Origin: Acidimicrobiales bacterium
GTDB taxonomy: Bacteria; Actinomycetota; Acidimicrobiia; Acidimicrobiales; Poriferisodalaceae
Length of the DNA: 37,852 nt
Direction: 5' to 3'
NCBI GenBank assembly: GCA_014239555.1
Contig: JAAZYR010000014.1
Location: forward strand, 1-37,852
A program made the position numbers and the translations under genes. The notes under the pieces were generated by a model. The model saw only the letters and a list, made by a program, of their open reading frames with translations. It was not told the DNA's origin and searched no databases. This document shows, piece by piece, positions 30,312 through 37,852 of this stretch. The stretch's first letter is position 1, and the number at the start of each line of letters is the position of its first letter.

Positions 30312-31271
30312 ATGTCTCCGACCATGACCTCGCCTGCAGGATTGGAGTTCGTGCGGACTCCCGATGAACGGTTTGCGTCGCTGACCGACTGGCCGTTCGA
30401 ACCCCGCTACGTGACCATCAGCGAAGGGCTCCGCGTGCATTACGTGGACGAAGGAACTGGGCCAACTGTTCTGTTGCTTCACGGCGAGCCAACCTGGGGT
30501 TATCTGTACCGGAAAATGATTCCCGAGCTTGTCCGTTCGGGTTGCCGCGTGATCGTTCCTGATTTAGTGGGATTCGGCCGTTCAGATAAGCCGACTCTGC
30601 GTGACGACTACACGTACGGGCGTCATCTTCGCTGGTTGACCGAAACCATTGACGCCATTGAAAGCGCATCGCCGCTCGGCAACGTCACCATGTTTTGCCA
30701 GGACTGGGGTGGGCTAATTGGCCTGAGCCACGTTGCCCGACACCCACAAACCTATAGGGGCGTTGTCGCATCGAACACCGGTGTGCCACTTGGGCGAGAC
30801 ATACGCATGAACGATGACGACGTGTTTGCCGTTTGGCGCCAATTCTCGCAAGACGTCACGCCATTTCTAGCGTCCGTCTGTGTCGGCGGGGACTCATCTC
30901 CGCTTAACGCGATTGAGTTCGCACTTTCAGATGAAGAGCAAAAAGCCTACGACGCTCCATTTCCCGACGAGTCCTACGCTGCAGGAGCTCGCCAGTTCCC
31001 TCTCCTCGTACCAACTTCGAGCGTCCACCCGAGCGCTCCAATTTGTTGGACGACATGGTCATTATTGAGTCGATGTGACGTGCCACTCACCACTGCCTTT
31101 GGCTCCGAGGACAAAGCCACCGGAGCCTTGCAAGGGCTGATGTCCTCGAGCGTTCCCGGAGCCGCTAACCAACCCCACGTGGTCATCGAAAACGCCGGCC
31201 ATTTCATTCAAGAGCATGAGCCCGAACAATGTGTTGACACGATTCTGTCTCTACTGAAACGAACGAGTTAG
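30312..31271 (+). CDS. Haloalkane dehalogenase-like alpha/beta hydrolase (HLD-I/DhlA type)
   Basis: 319 residues. The nucleophile is Asp131 in FCQDWGGLIG, not Ser, and the next residue Trp132 is one of the two halide-holding tryptophans; Trp175 in VFAVWRQFSQ is the likely second, as in the DhlA subfamily. HGEPTW is at 57-62, the acid is Asp267 in AFGSEDKATG, and the base His297 in NAGHFIQE. It should split a carbon-halogen bond hydrolytically to an alcohol. The stretch VHPSAPICWTTWSLLSRC (238-255) departs from the usual family sequence, so substrate range may differ. Confidence 0.88.
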   Translation: MSPTMTSPAGLEFVRTPDERFASLTDWPFEPRYVTISEGLRVHYVDEGTGPTVLLLHGEPTWGYLYRKMIPELVRSGCRVIVPDLVGFGRSDKPTLRDDYTYGRHLRWLTETIDAIESASPLGNVTMFCQDWGGLIGLSHVARHPQTYRGVVASNTGVPLGRDIRMNDDDVFAVWRQFSQDVTPFLASVCVGGDSSPLNAIEFALSDEEQKAYDAPFPDESYAAGARQFPLLVPTSSVHPSAPICWTTWSLLSRCDVPLTTAFGSEDKATGALQGLMSSSVPGAANQPHVVIENAGHFIQEHEPEQCVDTILSLLKRTS

Positions 31272-31358
31272 CTGCTCTTGTACTAACGGTTGAAAAAGCG
31301 CTAAGACGCGTCAGATAGTGTCAAGCTCCGATTGGCGAGTCATGGGGGGGGGTATCCA

Positions 31359-31913
31359 ATGAACGAACTTCAAGAAATTTTTGCTGCCCAAAATATGGGG
31401 CCGACTGCACCGATCGAGGCCACCTGGCAGGTCGCTGCTTCGGCATCAAATGTATGGGCGGCGATTAGCGAACGCGGCAATCTCACTAACGTGCACCCCT
31501 TCTGCGCGACAAACGAAGTTGAACGATGGCCAGGTCCGGGAGGATGCGACCACGTCCGCTACTACAGCGGTGTGCACTACCAACGTGACGTCCTCGATTG
31601 GCGCGAGGGGAGTGGGTACGACCTCATCGTCGGTCCACCATCCCACCCAACAGCGCTGGCCACCTGGTGGATTGACCCCAGCTCAGCCACATCCTGCAAG
31701 TTTGGTATCAAAGTCACCTCCTATGTCCGCTCCGATGTTGATCCAATTGCGCGCGAAAACTATGAGAAGCAAGTGATTCGCGAGGCTATCCCTCCCTACC
31801 TTCGCGGCGTCGTCCAAGGGGTGGCGTACTACGCCGAAACGGGGGATCCAGTGAAACGCAACCAGTTCGGTGCCCACGACATCTACTCGCCTGAAGACCC
31901 AGCGCCCCGATGA
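31359..31913 (+). CDS. SRPBCC (START/Bet v1-like) superfamily protein
   Basis: 184 residues from ATG 31359, behind a run of nine G that may serve as ribosome site; an in-frame TTG upstream adds nine residues. The helix-grip pattern is clear: EATWQVAASASNVWAAISERGNLTNVHPF, then GPGGCDHVRYYSGVHYQRDVLDW, and a long C-terminal helix IREAIPPYLRGVVQGV. It forms a deep hydrophobic pocket and binds or converts lipids and polyketides. Its stop overlaps the GNAT start (ATGA), so the two are translationally coupled. Confidence 0.8.
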   Translation: MNELQEIFAAQNMGPTAPIEATWQVAASASNVWAAISERGNLTNVHPFCATNEVERWPGPGGCDHVRYYSGVHYQRDVLDWREGSGYDLIVGPPSHPTALATWWIDPSSATSCKFGIKVTSYVRSDVDPIARENYEKQVIREAIPPYLRGVVQGVAYYAETGDPVKRNQFGAHDIYSPEDPAPR

Positions 31914-32368
31914 CCGTCGAGCAACACCCCAACGGCGTTCACACTCGACCGGCAGAAATGAGCGATCAGCCACGGGTTTTTGACCTGATCGAACAACTCA
32001 CCGGCGAAACGATCACTTCGAGCTGGCAAACGGTCTTCGAGTCGCATCTTCGACGCGAACGCGGTGCCGTCGTCGTCGCCGAGAACGACGACGGAATTCT
32101 GGGCATTGCCACTGTGTCGTACAACATGACGATTCGATACGGCGGTGAATACTGCGAACTCGAAGAGTTGATTGTCGATGATTCGGCAAGAGGTTTAAAT
32201 CTGGGACGAATCCTGGTCCAACGAACCATTGACGATGCCCGGCGACGGGGTTGCGCCGAGATCGGTCTCTATCTAGTGCCGTCGACCGAAGGGAACCGTG
32301 GTTTCTACGAAAAGCTCGGGTTTGAGGTGCTCGGTACCGAGATGCGTCAAAATTTGGACAACAACTAA
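31910..32368 (+). CDS. GNAT-family N-acetyltransferase
   Basis: 152 residues. Motif A is LEELIVDDSARGLNLGRILVQ (about 85-105, with GLNLGR as the acetyl-CoA loop). A C-terminal GNRGFYEKLGFEVLG completes the fold. It should acetylate an amine of a small molecule or protein. The ATG overlaps the SRPBCC stop by four bases. Confidence 0.92.
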   Translation: MTVEQHPNGVHTRPAEMSDQPRVFDLIEQLTGETITSSWQTVFESHLRRERGAVVVAENDDGILGIATVSYNMTIRYGGEYCELEELIVDDSARGLNLGRILVQRTIDDARRRGCAEIGLYLVPSTEGNRGFYEKLGFEVLGTEMRQNLDNN

Positions 32369-32378
32369 CGCAACAGCT

Positions 32379-32398
32379 TGACGGTTATGTAACCGTCA
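32379..32398. terminator. Hairpin between GNAT and the fused CoA-transferase
   Basis: TGACGGTT-ATGT-AACCGTCA, an 8-bp perfect stem that includes the stop codon of the leftward gene. No T-run; a bidirectional barrier between convergent genes. Confidence 0.55.
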
Positions 32399-34660
32399 CA
32401 ACGGCGGCTCGGTTGTGACGACTCCAAGGTCCTCCAACTCACCCAATTCAGACTCAGATAAGCCTGCAAGATCGACAAGTATCGATTTGTTGTTTTGTCC
32501 CAGCAGTGCAGCGGGACGCATCGGCGGCCGTTTCGAAGCAGAAGAAAAATGGATGGGAAGACAGGGCAGCCTTAAGGCACCAACCCTTGGCTGCTGAACC
32601 TCTTGAAAAGCTGATCGAGCATCAAGGTGAACGTCACCGAGAACTCCCGGGATATTGAGCACCGGAGCGGCCGCGACCCCGACCTCTTGAAGCGTGGCTG
32701 CGAGTTCAATTTGATCCAACGTGCTAGTCCAACTGGCGAGCTCAGCATCGATAGTGTCGTGAAGCGTTAAACGTTCCGAGCGGGTGAGAGCGACCCAGTC
32801 AGTGGGTAGTTCCGCGATCTCGCACAGAACCTCCCAAGCCTGCTCGTTCGTGACCGAAATCGTGACCCACTGGTCGTCTCCTTCGCAGGGGTACACCCCT
32901 TGTGGAACGAAATCTTGGTCGCGATTACCCATTAATGAGGGTTCGTGACCCTTCATCTGTGCCTCAACGATCACATCACCAATGATTGACACCGTCGCTT
33001 CAAATTGCGCTGCTTCTATCGTGACGCCACCCTTAAACGGCCGATCCCAAAGGGCAATGAGAATTGCTGCAGTTGCATGCAGACCTGCTATGGGATCTGG
33101 CCACGCGACACCACATTTCCAAGGGTGTTCATCTCTGTAGCCAACTAATTGTGAGAGTCCGGCATGAGAATCGATGGTGGTGCCGTACGCCACCCAATTC
33201 TCCGCTGGTCCGGACCGTCCGTACCCAGGCATGGTCATATAGACCAAATCAGATTTTAGAGAATGAAGACGGTGTTCATCTAACCCAAGTTGGGGCATTA
33301 CTCGCGGACTGAAATTCTCAATCAACACATCGGCAATGGGGACCAATCTTTCAAAGGCCTCCAATCCCTCACCCCTACTTAGATCGATAACAACGGACTC
33401 TTTGTTCAATCCGTATTTGATTAGATGACCATTCCTGTTCCACTGATCGGGACCTTGAACGTTGTCGGGATGGAATCGTTGAGCAACAACTAAAGACTCA
33501 GGGATTTCCCGGGGACCCCTTCCCCAAGGGGGCTCGACTTGCATTACTTGTGCCCCCAATTCCGCAAGAATTCGAGCCGCAAGGGGTCCCGCCCACACCT
33601 TTGTGAGGTCGAGTACCCGAATTCCAGACAACGGTCCTTCTTCCGAATCTGAATCCGGTAAATCAGAAGGCGTCCCAGTGGTCGATAAAGATTGAAAGGG
33701 GACACCTGGAACGGACCACTGACCAGCTTTTCGCCAAAACTCTCGATGCCTTAACTGGCTGTCGTCCAAGAGCCCCAGAATGGTGTTAGCGGGAGCAGAT
33801 GGAATCTGAGCTGCTTGGAATAATTCACTGACTTCGCTCGCTGCTCGTTCCAACAACCACGGAGCGAGGTGTTCATCTAATAGCTTCGGAAATTCCTGGA
33901 AGTCCATAGGTGAGTTGATCCGGGGATCATCGAGGAGACCGGAAAGGCCCGTTATCGCAAGAAGTGTCTCTAGCTGAAGATCGGTTGGGGCTGACAGAGC
34001 AAGCCAACCATCAGCGCAGCGGTACATGCCATTGGGTTGACCATGTCCGGTCCAGCGGTTGCCCATGCGACGAAGAACGTCATTCCCCAACTGGTAACGA
34101 ACAAAGCTCATCTGATGAAGAGCAATCAATACTTCGTGATGTGTCACCTCCACTGAATGAAGCCGGTCATTACGTTCTCTGTCGAATAGGGCTGCCATCG
34201 CGCCAACAAACGCGAAGAGTCCGGCCGCGTACAACGGGTGAGTAGGGGGACCCATCAGCGGCTCTCTCTGAGGGTCACCCGTCAAGTAGGTATGCCCCGA
34301 GTGCGCGTAAACGGTTGCAGATGTACCCGTCCACGCCGAATATGGACCAAAAGAACCATAGGGAGAAATATCTACGACGACGGTCTGAAGGCCAGTTCGA
34401 AGGGCAGATCCTTCTACTGTGCTGTGGGGATCGCTTCGAATGATGACGTCTGCTTCTTCGAACGCGGCCTTATTGGCGGACAATCGTTTGTCTTTGCCTT
34501 GATCAAGATAAGCGGATTGACTTTGAGTCAACAGCGATTCGCCGACAGTTGTTACTTGAGCGCCGTTGTCCGCGAAAAGTTTCGCGCAATAAGCCCCAGC
34601 AATTGACCCAGCCAGCTCAATTACCTTCAGTTCCGCGAAGGGTTTCGCCGCACTAACCAT
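32396..34660 (-). CDS. Fused double CaiB/BaiF-type CoA-transferase
   Basis: 754 residues, twice the normal length. Both halves are CoA-transferase domains: the first (AELKVIELAGSIAGAYCAKL at the N-terminus) and the second from about 346 (GPLSGIRVLDLTKVWAGPLA). The second half keeps the catalytic Asp in CGVAWPDPIAGLHATAA; in the first half the matching place reads GPPTHPLYAAGLFAFVG with His141-Pro in place of Asp, so only one half should be active. Class III enzymes are interlocked dimers, and a fused chain could form one by itself. It is divergent from the acyl-CoA dehydrogenase, consistent with CoA-activation of a carboxylic acid before oxidation. Confidence 0.9.
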   Translation of the reverse strand: MVSAAKPFAELKVIELAGSIAGAYCAKLFADNGAQVTTVGESLLTQSQSAYLDQGKDKRLSANKAAFEEADVIIRSDPHSTVEGSALRTGLQTVVVDISPYGSFGPYSAWTGTSATVYAHSGHTYLTGDPQREPLMGPPTHPLYAAGLFAFVGAMAALFDRERNDRLHSVEVTHHEVLIALHQMSFVRYQLGNDVLRRMGNRWTGHGQPNGMYRCADGWLALSAPTDLQLETLLAITGLSGLLDDPRINSPMDFQEFPKLLDEHLAPWLLERAASEVSELFQAAQIPSAPANTILGLLDDSQLRHREFWRKAGQWSVPGVPFQSLSTTGTPSDLPDSDSEEGPLSGIRVLDLTKVWAGPLAARILAELGAQVMQVEPPWGRGPREIPESLVVAQRFHPDNVQGPDQWNRNGHLIKYGLNKESVVIDLSRGEGLEAFERLVPIADVLIENFSPRVMPQLGLDEHRLHSLKSDLVYMTMPGYGRSGPAENWVAYGTTIDSHAGLSQLVGYRDEHPWKCGVAWPDPIAGLHATAAILIALWDRPFKGGVTIEAAQFEATVSIIGDVIVEAQMKGHEPSLMGNRDQDFVPQGVYPCEGDDQWVTISVTNEQAWEVLCEIAELPTDWVALTRSERLTLHDTIDAELASWTSTLDQIELAATLQEVGVAAAPVLNIPGVLGDVHLDARSAFQEVQQPRVGALRLPCLPIHFSSASKRPPMRPAALLGQNNKSILVDLAGLSESELGELEDLGVVTTEPPL

Positions 34661-34667
34661 CGCTCAT

Positions 34668-34673
34668 AGCCTA
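34668..34673 (-). promoter_or_regulatory. -10-like TAGGCT box, leaderless start of the fused CoA-transferase
   Basis: TAGGCT ends seven bases before ATG 34660. Confidence 0.5.
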
Positions 34674-34720
34674 GGTTCGGTTGTTGTTCTCTGGAAATCG
34701 CGGCGTCGTGACCCTGCAGA

Positions 34721-35929
34721 TTGGGGTGCATCAACTTGGTATACGAACAAGCAAGGCGCTGGTTTGTCGCGAATTGGGACCCTTCCATGTCGGTGGCTGC
34801 TTGGTGGCGGCTACTTGCCGAATCGGGATGGGGGTACCCGCATTGGCCGGCTAGCCGATTCGGTAAAGGCTTGACACATCAAGATCACATGGAAGTTGAA
34901 CGTGCGCGAACCACCGTTGGAGCTTTCGGAGTTCCCAATGACGTAGGGGTGACGCTGGTTGCCCCAATATTGATGCAGTACGGCAACGAGCTACTTCTTG
35001 ATCGTTACCTTGAAACCATCGCAACCGGCCAAGAAATGTGGTGCCAACTATTTAGTGAACCCGACGCTGGCTCGGATCTAGCTGGGTTGACAACGGTGGC
35101 TGACAGAGATGGAGACCGTTGGATCATCAACGGCTCGAAAGTCTGGACAACAGGAGGTCATGCTTCTAGACGAGCAGTTCTCATGGCGCGAACTGACCCC
35201 AACGCTGACCGCCATGCGGGCATTTCGTTTTTCATTATCGATATGAAGCAACCAGGGGTGTCGGTATCGCCACTCAAAGACATGACCGGGGACGAAGAGT
35301 TCAACCAAGTGTCGTTAACCAATGCCGAAGCAAATAGCGATGACATAATCGGCGACCTGGGTGAGGGTTGGAAGATCGCGATGACGATGCTGCAACACGA
35401 AAGAGACGCCGACGCTGTTGGTCACGACGGCGGCGGAGATGTGATCAACCAGGTTGATCTTGACGCCCCTGTAGGCAAGGTGCAACGGGACCAGGAAAAG
35501 GGTGGCACCCCATCGGGGTTTTTCTATGCGACAGGTTCCGTAAAAGACGACGTCACTTTTAGTCTTATCGAACGAATCGCGTCCAGCCACAACCCCGTCC
35601 TGAGGGACTCCGTCACCACAGCAAAGATTCAGCGGACCATCTTGGACCTCAGCGCACGACGCGAACTGCATCCTTCAATGGGCAAGCTACTCAATTCAGC
35701 GTTATGTCGAGAACTTCGTGACCTGGGTTTCGTTGCTGGGCCAGCATCGCAGTTCGCAGCTGGCGACTCGATTGATGGGGGACGTTTTCTTAAGTCAGCG
35801 CTTTTCGCGTCCGGGATGTCGATAGCCGGCGGCACTGACGAAATACAACGCAACATCATCGGCGAACGGGTACTGAACTTGCCTCGAGAACCCGCCGTAG
35901 AAACAAAGACTGACAGTAGGGAGGGATAG
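34721..35929 (+). CDS. Acyl-CoA dehydrogenase (FadE-like)
   Basis: 402 residues if the TTG at 34721 is the start; TTG 34736 is equally possible and no ATG lies earlier than the folded N-domain. FAD and substrate landmarks: WCQLFSEPDAGSDLAGLTT, RDGDRWIINGSKVWTTGG, FNQVSLTNA, and the C-terminal GGTDEIQRNIIGERVLNLPRE. The C-terminal block has GGTDEIQ in place of the YEG of medium-chain enzymes, so the catalytic base is probably elsewhere, as in many actinobacterial FadE proteins. It should introduce a double bond into an acyl-CoA. Opposite the fused CoA-transferase, upstream of a SnoaL-like gene 36 bases away. Confidence 0.88.
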   Translation: MGCINLVYEQARRWFVANWDPSMSVAAWWRLLAESGWGYPHWPASRFGKGLTHQDHMEVERARTTVGAFGVPNDVGVTLVAPILMQYGNELLLDRYLETIATGQEMWCQLFSEPDAGSDLAGLTTVADRDGDRWIINGSKVWTTGGHASRRAVLMARTDPNADRHAGISFFIIDMKQPGVSVSPLKDMTGDEEFNQVSLTNAEANSDDIIGDLGEGWKIAMTMLQHERDADAVGHDGGGDVINQVDLDAPVGKVQRDQEKGGTPSGFFYATGSVKDDVTFSLIERIASSHNPVLRDSVTTAKIQRTILDLSARRELHPSMGKLLNSALCRELRDLGFVAGPASQFAAGDSIDGGRFLKSALFASGMSIAGGTDEIQRNIIGERVLNLPREPAVETKTDSREG

Positions 35930-35965
35930 GCATGCCTTCCCTGAACCGGAGCAAACTAGGTAGCC

Positions 35966-36433
35966 ATGACTTATTCACATAGCGAACTTTCAGACAGACA
36001 AGAAATCACCGATTTACTGTCGGCGTATTGCCGGGCCGTGGACGACAATCGCCCGGACGGAGTCGTCGATCTTTTCACTGAGGATTGCCATCTCGATTAC
36101 GGCGGAAAACTTCCAATTGTGGAAGGCCATGCAGCAGCCACAAAGTTTTTCACTATTGGAACTGATCGGCTCTACGCAAGGTCAGCGCATTTCGTTTCGA
36201 ATGTCGAAGTGTCCTTCCCGAGGAACAACGAAGCCCTCGCCCTCTCCTATGTGAACGCCTGGCATGAGTTTCACGAGCACCAACCCGATGCTTGGATTTT
36301 TGGACGTTACAACGACGAACTTTCGCGCGTGGGTGACCGATGGTTGATTCGTAAGAGAACGTTTAGAACGATGGGTGATTCCAACTGGGTGGGAGAAATG
36401 TCCTATATCGAACGGATGGGACCCCATCGGTAA
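35966..36433 (+). CDS. SnoaL-like (NTF2 superfamily) protein, SnoaL_4 type
   Basis: 155 residues from ATG 35966. The opening ELSDRQEITDLLSAYCRAVDDNRPDGVVDLFTEDCHLDYGG is the usual SnoaL_4 start, followed by HFVSNVEVSF and ALSYVNAWHEF and a final strand with DRWLIRKRTFRTMG. The conserved Tyr/Asp pair of the pocket (YCRAVDD) is present. Ligand unknown. It follows the acyl-CoA dehydrogenase by 36 bases, so they may share a message. Confidence 0.87.
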   Translation: MTYSHSELSDRQEITDLLSAYCRAVDDNRPDGVVDLFTEDCHLDYGGKLPIVEGHAAATKFFTIGTDRLYARSAHFVSNVEVSFPRNNEALALSYVNAWHEFHEHQPDAWIFGRYNDELSRVGDRWLIRKRTFRTMGDSNWVGEMSYIERMGPHR

Positions 36434-36533
36434 TCGCTGTAAGAGGCGTTATTTCTGCGAAACAGGTCAATGGATCGGCTGCACTAAGAGCGAACCAGAG
36501 ATCGAACAAGCAGTGAATGTTTAGCCACGAAAT

Positions 36534-36986
36534 TTAAGGTTGACGGCGAGGCACTTGGTCGACTGCGATTTCAAGTCCACGGGCCCCAAACTGCTCTACT
36601 TTGCGCGAGGAGAAACGCCAGGCATCGTCCTCGAACGCCAATACGTCGACGTATCGACCCCAAAATTCGAAATCACTGCCGTCGAGCTTCCGATGCCAGG
36701 CGTGCACATATGACGTCGCCTTGGCATGGTTTGATGCTGTTCGTTCTATTCGAATATTGCTGACGTGGTGAGCCGTCGCGGTGAACAACCGCAGCAGCTT
36801 CGGTAATAGTGCCTGGATAGCTGGACGGCCTGTGACGGCTTGACCTTCGTCAAAAACGGCGTCCTGGCAGAACAACTCCGCCCACAACTCAATCTCACCA
36901 CCATCCACGTACTCCGCGTAGTTGAGGATGGTGTCGGTGATAGCGGTGTGTACCTCCGCGTCACTCATTTTCTCAGGGTTGGACAT
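36534..36986 (-). CDS. SnoaL-like (NTF2 superfamily) protein
   Basis: 150 residues from ATG 36986; the frame is open to 37190 but similarity begins only at this ATG and a TATCCT box lies six bases upstream. The order EVHTAITDTILNYAEYVDGGE, IELWAELFCQDAVFDEGQ, AHHVSNIRIERT, KATSYVHAWHR and FEFWGRYVDVLAFEDDAW closely parallels the SnoaL-like protein at 35966 (similar HHVSN/HFVSN and YVHAWHR/YVNAWHE blocks), so the two are probably distant paralogues. Ligand unknown. Confidence 0.85.
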   Translation of the reverse strand: MSNPEKMSDAEVHTAITDTILNYAEYVDGGEIELWAELFCQDAVFDEGQAVTGRPAIQALLPKLLRLFTATAHHVSNIRIERTASNHAKATSYVHAWHRKLDGSDFEFWGRYVDVLAFEDDAWRFSSRKVEQFGARGLEIAVDQVPRRQP

Positions 36987-36992
36987 AGAGCG

Positions 36993-36998
36993 AGGATA
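36993..36998 (-). promoter_or_regulatory. -10-like TATCCT box, leaderless start of the SnoaL-like gene
   Basis: TATCCT ends six bases before ATG 36986. Confidence 0.5.
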
Positions 36999-37137
36999 TT
37001 CCGTCCGTAGGGCCGGGCCGTGTCGTAGTTGCTTCGAGGACCAGGAGGCCTTGGAGTGGTTCGGTGCTGTTTTCGTCAGAGTTTTTGAAGAAATCTTGGC
37101 GATCCATGTTTTTGTCCTCGCCACGGGTTGGCAGATG

Positions 37138-37852
37138 CTAGGCGTCGGGCAGAGCGGAACGCCCCTTGATTCCTTTGCGGGTGCCCTCAAGGAAGGCCGC
37201 CCTAGCGGCGGAACCGCTTCCCTCCATATTTAACTGAAAAATGAATCCTTGTTCGAAACGCATGGAGTTTTCCACGTCGAACGCTTCGATGGCGTCCATC
37301 GATGCTTTGAGGTGTCGAACAAGGTTGGGTGGTTTACTGGCAATGCTTCGAGCTATTTCTTGTGCTCTGTCGTCAAGATCTGACAGTGGTAACACTTCGG
37401 TGAGCGCCCCTCGGGCCCATAACTCTCGGGCAGTTATCGGCTCAGCGGTGAACATGAGGTGGCGTAAGACCTGAGATGGCAGCATGCGAAAGCCTTGAGC
37501 TGCGCCTCCAACAGTTCCGTTATCGACTTCGGTCCATTGGAAGAGAGCGGCTTCATTCGATAGAGCTATATCTGCGCTGCCCACGATCTCTATCCCGACT
37601 CCCAAACAGTAATCGTGCACGACAACGATGACGGGCACCGGGCAGCGAGATATGGCTGTACATGCTCGTGCCGACTCTAAACATTGACCCAAGATGCCCT
37701 CATGGCCGTCAAGCCGATCCATTTCCTTTAAGTCTCCCCCTGCGCTGAAACCCTTTCCGCTAACAGAAATCACTATGACCCTGTCTTCTTGGGTCACGCT
37801 TTCGATGGTGTCCGCTACAGAACGGAGGTCTTCGATGGATGTCGCGTTGGCC
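37138..37852 (-). CDS. Enoyl-CoA hydratase/isomerase (crotonase) family, cut by right window edge
   Basis: The frame continues beyond base 37852, so the N-terminus is missing; 237 codons plus the stop are visible. Crotonase landmarks: VIVISVSGKGFSAGGDLKEM (first oxyanion-hole segment and helix), VIVVVHDYCLGVGIEIVGSADIALSN (second oxyanion segment, where the Gly-rich turn normally follows), then the trimerisation helices. In place of the usual catalytic Glu pair I see CLGVGIEIVGSAD and FQWTEVDNGTVGGA. It should hydrate or isomerise an enoyl-CoA, matching the acyl-CoA dehydrogenase and CoA-transferase nearby. A GTG at 37797 is internal, not the start. Confidence 0.87.
   Translation of the reverse strand, partial: ANATSIEDLRSVADTIESVTQEDRVIVISVSGKGFSAGGDLKEMDRLDGHEGILGQCLESARACTAISRCPVPVIVVVHDYCLGVGIEIVGSADIALSNEAALFQWTEVDNGTVGGAAQGFRMLPSQVLRHLMFTAEPITARELWARGALTEVLPLSDLDDRAQEIARSIASKPPNLVRHLKASMDAIEAFDVENSMRFEQGFIFQLNMEGSGSAARAAFLEGTRKGIKGRSALPDA

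Overview
The window looks like chromosomal DNA of a mid-GC actinobacterium, most plausibly a marine Acidimicrobiia-type organism. This is inferred from a mycothiol-dependent maleylpyruvate-isomerase-type enzyme, a DUF5522-type mini-protein, many start codons that look leaderless (a TANNNT box 6-7 bases upstream), and a gene content dominated by catabolic enzymes and small ligand-binding folds. No rRNA, tRNA, CRISPR array, transposase, integrase or phage gene was found. It is ordinary accessory chromosome, densely packed, with frequent strand switches and mostly one- to three-gene units.

Layout. 1-4.7 kb: a cut-off secreted lipoprotein with an M23-like domain, an alpha/beta hydrolase, a DUF5522-type mini-gene, a fasciclin lipoprotein behind a 22-bp palindrome, an NTF2-like protein and an FMN reductase. 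4.9-7.1 kb: a compact operon of a 26-codon leader ORF, a LigB-type extradiol dioxygenase, its LigA-type partner and an HSL-type esterase. 7.3-8.9 kb: a YjbR/MmcQ protein and an MFS transporter. 9.1-11.1 kb: three small dimeric alpha/beta-barrel (DABB) genes separated by near-identical terminator cassettes and the 3' remnant of a ferredoxin gene. 11.4-15.6 kb: a CaiB-type CoA-transferase, a YtcJ-type amidohydrolase and a CobW-type GTPase. 15.7-20.9 kb: two more two-domain DABB paralogues, a TrmH-type methyltransferase, a mycothiol-dependent enzyme, a double hotdog protein, a DUF1330 protein, a small lipoprotein and three copies of a 71-bp repeat. 21-25.4 kb: TauD- and PhyH-type oxygenases, a zinc-ribbon mini-protein in an AT-rich island, an ArfB-type ribosome-rescue factor, a MaoC-like hydratase and a CMD-family protein. 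25.6-29.7 kb: a leftward group of DABB, methyltransferase, a cytoplasmic PhnD-like binding protein, a Rieske oxygenase and an ABM protein. 29.7-32.4 kb: PPOX, haloalkane dehalogenase, SRPBCC and GNAT. 32.4-37.9 kb: a fused double CoA-transferase, acyl-CoA dehydrogenase, two SnoaL-like proteins and a cut-off enoyl-CoA hydratase.

How it may work together. Many genes fit uptake and oxidation of aromatic, halogenated or otherwise awkward organic compounds: four structurally unrelated iron oxygenases, three alpha/beta hydrolases, two CoA-transferases and beta-oxidation enzymes. No single complete pathway can be reconstructed. The most unusual signals are the cluster of eight DABB genes, three of them internally duplicated paralogues, with a shared terminator-like cassette; the 71-bp repeat family; and the leaderless start signature. 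Function calls rest on motif recognition by eye; no database search was run.
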